Shown here in pieces: positions 60,465-64,000 of a DNA stretch of 64,000 nt. Position 1 is the first letter of the stretch, and each line of letters starts with the position of its first letter. Origin of the DNA: Novosphingobium nitrogenifigens DSM 19370. GTDB lineage: Bacteria > Pseudomonadota > Alphaproteobacteria > Sphingomonadales > Sphingomonadaceae. Made by a program: the position numbers and the translations under genes. The notes under the pieces are model-generated. The model ran no database searches and was not told the DNA's origin. It saw nothing but the letters and a program-made list of their open reading frames with translations. Where the stretch lies: NCBI RefSeq assembly GCF_000192575.1, contig NZ_GL876926.1:957929-1021928 (forward strand), read 5' to 3'.

Positions 60465-61939
60465 AGGTGCATGTTCCCGCCCAGTGCCTCGCGATGGCGC
60501 GTTTCGGCTTCGGTGCCGATGTCGCGATAGGGTATCCATTGGGTGGGAATGCCGAACCACACGTCCCACCCTTGCGCCATGTCCGCGCGTTCCTGCCAAT
60601 CGGCGAGAATGCCGAGCGGGACCGGTCGCACCGGCGCGCGCCAGTTTCCGCGCGGCGCCTTTGCTGGCGGCAGATCGGCGGCCAGAGCCAGAAGCAGGGA
60701 AACCTGCTCGCGACACCGTCGCCCCTGGCACAGCCCCATCCCGGCGCGCGTCAACCGCTTGACCTGCTCGGGATCGGGCGGCCCGTCATCGAGCAGCGTC
60801 GCCAGCGAGCGACACCCCAGCCGCTCGGGCCGCGCGAGATAACGCGGTGGCTGTACCCTCAAAAGATCGGCGCGCGTCACTTCTTCGCACTGGCACACGA
60901 TCGTCGTCGCCGGGCTCATCGCGATGAGCGCCCGCAGCCAGTCGGCGCGATAGGTCATGCGATCGAACGATCCGGTCCCGCCCGTTGCGGCACCGATGAC
61001 GGCGATGCCGGGCAGGACCTCGCCTTCCCCGACGACGGCGCCTCCGCGCGAGGGATCGGTCGTGACGACAGCCCCGGCAACTTCGGCAAGCTCGATTGCA
61101 GGAACGCTGTCGATCGCCATGACGATGGTGTCGCAGGCGATCGTTCTTGCCTCTCCATCGCCGAGCGGCGCCACGATGATCGCTTCCACGCCATCCGCGC
61201 CACCCGTCGCCATCGTCACCCCGCAACCCGTCAGCACGGGAATGCCCGCCTCGACGATCCGGGCCACAAGCGCTGCATCGCCCTGCGGCGCATCGCGCAC
61301 TTCGACGAGGGCCGCGACATCGAGCCCGCGTGCATGCGCGAGCAAGGCCGCTTCGAGCGCAAGATCACCCGACCCCAGCACCACCAACCGCCGCCCGGAA
61401 AAGGCGTCATAGCGCGCCACCAGCATATGGAAGGCCAGAGCCCCCATGACACCCGGCTGATCCCATCCGGGAAAGGCAAGGGCCAGATCGCGCGCACCAG
61501 TGGCAAGGACCAAACGGTCGAAACCAACCGTCCATGCCCGCTCTGCATCAGCAAGACCGAGCATGGGGCAAGGAAGCGCGCTGCAATTTTCCCGATTGCG
61601 ATAGAGCCCCCAGGCACTGGTGCCGAGGCGGACATCGACGCCCGCCTCGAAACACTGCGCAATCATCGGTTCACTCTCGACGAGTTGTTCGACGAGGCGC
61701 GCAGGCGACTGGACAGCCGCCGTCGCGCGTCCTCCGAACCACAGGGGAACGTCGCTGCCGACGTCGAGCGCGGACACGGGATGTTCGTCGACGAGCAGAA
61801 CCCGTTGCCCCGTCCTGGCGGCTTCCAGCGCAGCGGAAAGCCCGGCCGGACCCGCGCCGACAACGACCATGTCGAAATGCTCGTCGGGCGCCGTGATCTT
61901 GCCGTCGATCGCGTGGGGATCATGAATGCGTTGCGTCAT
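60461..61939 (-). CDS. HcnB/OoxA-like FAD/NAD-dependent oxidoreductase with BFD-type Fe-S region
   Basis: The 492-residue protein has two dinucleotide sites, VVVGAGPAGLSAALEAAR near residue 25 and LVVLGSGDLALEAALLA in the middle. A C-terminal BFD-like region has CQCEEVTRADLL and GMGLCQGRRC, four cysteines fit for a [2Fe-2S] cluster. This is the electron-transfer subunit type of opine oxidase, D-hydroxyproline dehydrogenase and hydrogen cyanide synthase. It overlaps its neighbours by 4 bp on each side. The usual small ferredoxin-like third subunit is missing from this operon as far as seen. Confidence 0.87.
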   Translation of the reverse strand: MTQRIHDPHAIDGKITAPDEHFDMVVVGAGPAGLSAALEAARTGQRVLLVDEHPVSALDVGSDVPLWFGGRATAAVQSPARLVEQLVESEPMIAQCFEAGVDVRLGTSAWGLYRNRENCSALPCPMLGLADAERAWTVGFDRLVLATGARDLALAFPGWDQPGVMGALAFHMLVARYDAFSGRRLVVLGSGDLALEAALLAHARGLDVAALVEVRDAPQGDAALVARIVEAGIPVLTGCGVTMATGGADGVEAIIVAPLGDGEARTIACDTIVMAIDSVPAIELAEVAGAVVTTDPSRGGAVVGEGEVLPGIAVIGAATGGTGSFDRMTYRADWLRALIAMSPATTIVCQCEEVTRADLLRVQPPRYLARPERLGCRSLATLLDDGPPDPEQVKRLTRAGMGLCQGRRCREQVSLLLALAADLPPAKAPRGNWRAPVRPVPLGILADWQERADMAQGWDVWFGIPTQWIPYRDIGTEAETRHREALGGNMHL

Positions 61940-63192
61940 ACCTGCTCCAGCGCCTGGGCGAGATCAGCGATCAGGTCATCGACATGCTCGATGCCGACCG
62001 ACATGCGGATCGTTCCCTCGGTGATGCCCCCGGCAAGCCGATCAGGTGCGGGAACATTGTAATGGGTGGTGCTTGCCGAATGGCAGGCGAGCGTCTCCGA
62101 TCCCCCCAGACTGACCGCCAGCTTCACCAGACGCAGCGCATCGAGCAGGCGAAACGCCTCGGCCTCGCCGCCATGGAGATGGAACGAGAACGTCGATCCC
62201 GCTCCCTTGCACTGCCGATCGAACACCGCGCGCTGGGGCGTCCCCTCGGGAATGAATCCCAGATAAGTGATCCCGGCAACCTTGGGATGATCGCGCAGGA
62301 AAGCCGCGACCGCCGCCGCATTGGTCATTGCCCGCTCCGAGCGGACATGCACGCTTTCAAGCGAGCGCAGGACCAGCCAACAGGTGAACGGATCGCAATG
62401 GCTACCCAGCATTGTGCGCAGCATGAGCAGCGGATCGATCACCTCTGCACGCCCGGAAACGCCGCCTGCAAGCAAGTCGCTATGCCCCCCGCAATATTTC
62501 GTGAGCGAAGTCATGCACAGATCGACGCCGAATTCGACCGGTCGCTGGGCAAACGGCGCGAGAAAAGTGTTGTCGCACACGACCAGCGGACGACGACCGG
62601 TCTGGCGCCCGATCTCTTCGGCGACCGCGACGACCAGCGCGATATCGGTAATCGCGGCGGTCGGATTGGCGGGCGTCTCGATGACGATGAGGCCGAGCGG
62701 CCCTTGGGCCATAGCCTTCTGTGCCTGCGCACGGATATGAGTGCCATCGCACCCGTCGAGAATGGGAACTGTGGCGATGCGGAAATGCGGCAGCATCTGG
62801 TTATAGAGCGCATCGGTGCCGCCATAGATCGGGCGACTGTGCAACACGCTGTCGCCGGGGCGCAGGTATTGCAGGGCAATGGCGCTGTGCGTCGCCATCC
62901 CCGAGGCAAAAACCGCCGCGCGTTCGGCGCCGTCAATCGCGGCCAGCCGGGTTTCCAGCATGGCGAGATTGGGATGGGACAAGCGCGCATAGATGTAATG
63001 CGGCTTGCCCGCCTCGGGCCCGGTGCCGCGAAAATAGGCCTCGTGGATGTCTTTGGCCTGCCCTGCACTTTCATAGACGAATGTGCTGCTCAGATAGACA
63101 GGAGGTTTCGCCGCGCCACTTGCGCTTGCCGGATCATACCCTCCCGCGATGGCCAGCGTTTCGGGATGGAACCCGCGCGGATCATGCGGCAT
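61936..63192 (-). CDS. Cys/Met-metabolism PLP-dependent enzyme
   Basis: The 418-residue protein belongs to the cystathionine gamma-synthase/methionine gamma-lyase family. PLP is bound through Lys232 in SLTKYCGGHSD; DNTFLAPFAQRPVEFGVDL, ASGMATHSAIALQYLRPGD and YGGTDALYNQMLP are family motifs, while HYIYARLSHPN replaces the commoner YSRxxNPT. It catalyses elimination or replacement at the beta or gamma carbon of an amino acid. The ATG lies inside the last codons of the Rieske gene (11-bp overlap). Its role in an amine-demethylation operon is unexplained. Confidence 0.86.
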   Translation of the reverse strand: MPHDPRGFHPETLAIAGGYDPASASGAAKPPVYLSSTFVYESAGQAKDIHEAYFRGTGPEAGKPHYIYARLSHPNLAMLETRLAAIDGAERAAVFASGMATHSAIALQYLRPGDSVLHSRPIYGGTDALYNQMLPHFRIATVPILDGCDGTHIRAQAQKAMAQGPLGLIVIETPANPTAAITDIALVVAVAEEIGRQTGRRPLVVCDNTFLAPFAQRPVEFGVDLCMTSLTKYCGGHSDLLAGGVSGRAEVIDPLLMLRTMLGSHCDPFTCWLVLRSLESVHVRSERAMTNAAAVAAFLRDHPKVAGITYLGFIPEGTPQRAVFDRQCKGAGSTFSFHLHGGEAEAFRLLDALRLVKLAVSLGGSETLACHSASTTHYNVPAPDRLAGGITEGTIRMSVGIEHVDDLIADLAQALEQV

Positions 63193-64000
63193 GGGGCATC
63201 GCCCCTTCGCCGGTTTTCGCACTGCCGAGCTTTTCCGCGAGATACTCTTCGGCCCGCGCGCAGTACCAGTCGACAAAGCGCAGCACGAGCACTTCGGCTT
63301 CGGGCGAATAGGGTCCCGGCGTATAGCCGGGACTGTCGACCCCGGCCTGGTTGTTCTCGGCCAGATCCTTGTCCTGGATATTGGTCACATGCCACAACTG
63401 CGCCATGGCATTGCTGTCATAATCGACGCCTTCGACCGCATCCTTGTGAACCAGCCACTTGGCCGTCACCAGCGTTTCTCTGGGCCCGGTCGGCATGGCC
63501 GAAAAGAAGAATACCTGCTCGCCGGTCGCATGGGCAAAGCTGTGGGGTTCAAGTGCCCAGCGCATCGAACCGATGTCCCCGCCGCCCACCGCGCACATCG
63601 GCTTGCGCGAAGCGGGGCTGCCGTCCATCGTCATCGATGTCATCCCCGGATTGAGCGGAAAGCGCAGCGCCTGCCACCAGTCTTCGCCGACCGGACCGCA
63701 GGGAAGCCCGAGCTCGGCCATGCGCGCCTCGAACCGGGCGGCGTGATCGGCCCCGCCGTAATCGAAATAGGCACTCGCATCGATCGGGAAGGTCTTGGAC
63801 AATTCGGGATGCGAGCCCTGGCAGTGATAACATTCGCGCCCGTTTTCGAGCACCAGTTTCCAGTTGGCATATTCGACGAGCGTCTCGACCCGCGCCACTT
63901 TCGCGTTTTCAAGGTCGTGCGGCCCGAGCAAGGCCTCCATCCCTTCGCGGAATGCATCGAACGCGGGGGGATTGTCGGCAAGGCAGATGTAGATCACCCC
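63182..64000 (-). CDS. GbcA-like Rieske non-heme iron oxygenase, C-terminal part
   Basis: The gene runs past the window end, so the Rieske [2Fe-2S] domain is not seen. The visible 272 residues form the catalytic domain: NWKLVLENGRECYHCQGSHPEL has the H-x4-H iron ligands, and TKWLVHKDAVEGVDYDSNAM, TNIQDKDLAENNQAGVDSPGYTPGPYSPEAE and FVDWYCARAEEYL closely follow the glycine betaine demethylase GbcA and related quaternary-amine oxygenases. It would remove an N-methyl group as formaldehyde using a separate reductase, which is not in view. Confidence 0.85.
   Translation of the reverse strand, partial: GVIYICLADNPPAFDAFREGMEALLGPHDLENAKVARVETLVEYANWKLVLENGRECYHCQGSHPELSKTFPIDASAYFDYGGADHAARFEARMAELGLPCGPVGEDWWQALRFPLNPGMTSMTMDGSPASRKPMCAVGGGDIGSMRWALEPHSFAHATGEQVFFFSAMPTGPRETLVTAKWLVHKDAVEGVDYDSNAMAQLWHVTNIQDKDLAENNQAGVDSPGYTPGPYSPEAEVLVLRFVDWYCARAEEYLAEKLGSAKTGEGAMPHAA

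Noticed and set aside
59325..61939. Hydrogen cyanide synthase (hcnBC) as the meaning of the two flavoenzyme genes
   Set aside because: No hcnA is present, and the context (Rieske demethylase, sarcosine oxidase) points to catabolism of an N-methylated compound. The families are too broad for a cyanide call.

Overview
The window is GC-rich DNA from an alphaproteobacterium, most likely a member of the Sphingomonadales (Novosphingobium/Sphingobium-like). The signs are long antisense open frames, the ligA-recN-bamD neighbourhood, sphingomonad-like GuaB and SdhCDA proteins, and a large TonB-dependent receptor. I saw no rRNA, tRNA, CRISPR array, insertion sequence or phage gene.

Layout. 1-6.8 kb: housekeeping genes on the minus strand (start of a secreted protein, rsmB, guaB, M28 peptidase), then on the plus strand a YpfJ-type zinc metallopeptidase followed by two tandem paralogues of a small exported protein. 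6.9-13.3 kb: a nine-gene, tightly overlapping operon atpD-C-Q-R-B-E-F-A-G (beta, epsilon, AtpQ, AtpR, a, c, b, alpha, gamma). This is the N-ATPase arrangement of a second, probably Na+-translocating F-type ATPase; there is no separate delta gene, and the b subunit carries a delta-like tail. 13.4-16.1 kb: sdhC-sdhD-sdhA, convergent with the ATPase and without sdhB beside it. 16.3-25.5 kb: prmA, a LysE-type exporter, ligA, a GNAT enzyme, recN, a metallophosphoesterase/glycosyltransferase pair on the opposite strand, and bamD. 25.6-32.2 kb: Rrf2 regulator, FucP-type sugar transporter, cytochrome c, DUF87/HerA-like ATPase, ahpF and ahpC.

32.6-41.2 kb: an EmrA-EmrB-NodT tripartite efflux operon, a TetR regulator, an AIM24-family protein and a TonB-dependent receptor. 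41.5-50.2 kb: ppk1-ppx, membrane dipeptidase, a PilZ protein, a COG2509 flavoprotein and an HD-GYP-type protein with an altered HD dyad.

50.3-64 kb, all on the minus strand, is the accessory region of greatest interest. It holds a GbcA-like Rieske oxygenase (cut by the window end), a Cys/Met-metabolism PLP enzyme, an HcnB/OoxA-like flavoprotein with a BFD-like Fe-S region, a DadA/OoxB-like amine oxidase, a patatin lipoprotein, heterotetrameric sarcosine oxidase soxBDAG, an MFS transporter and a LysR regulator. Together these look like a pathway that demethylates a quaternary or N-methylated amine stepwise (glycine betaine to dimethylglycine to sarcosine to glycine is the known precedent). The translationally coupled PLP lyase-type enzyme has no place in that known pathway and suggests a different or additional substrate. 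A pair of AATGNCATT motifs 21 bp apart upstream of soxB is a candidate operator.
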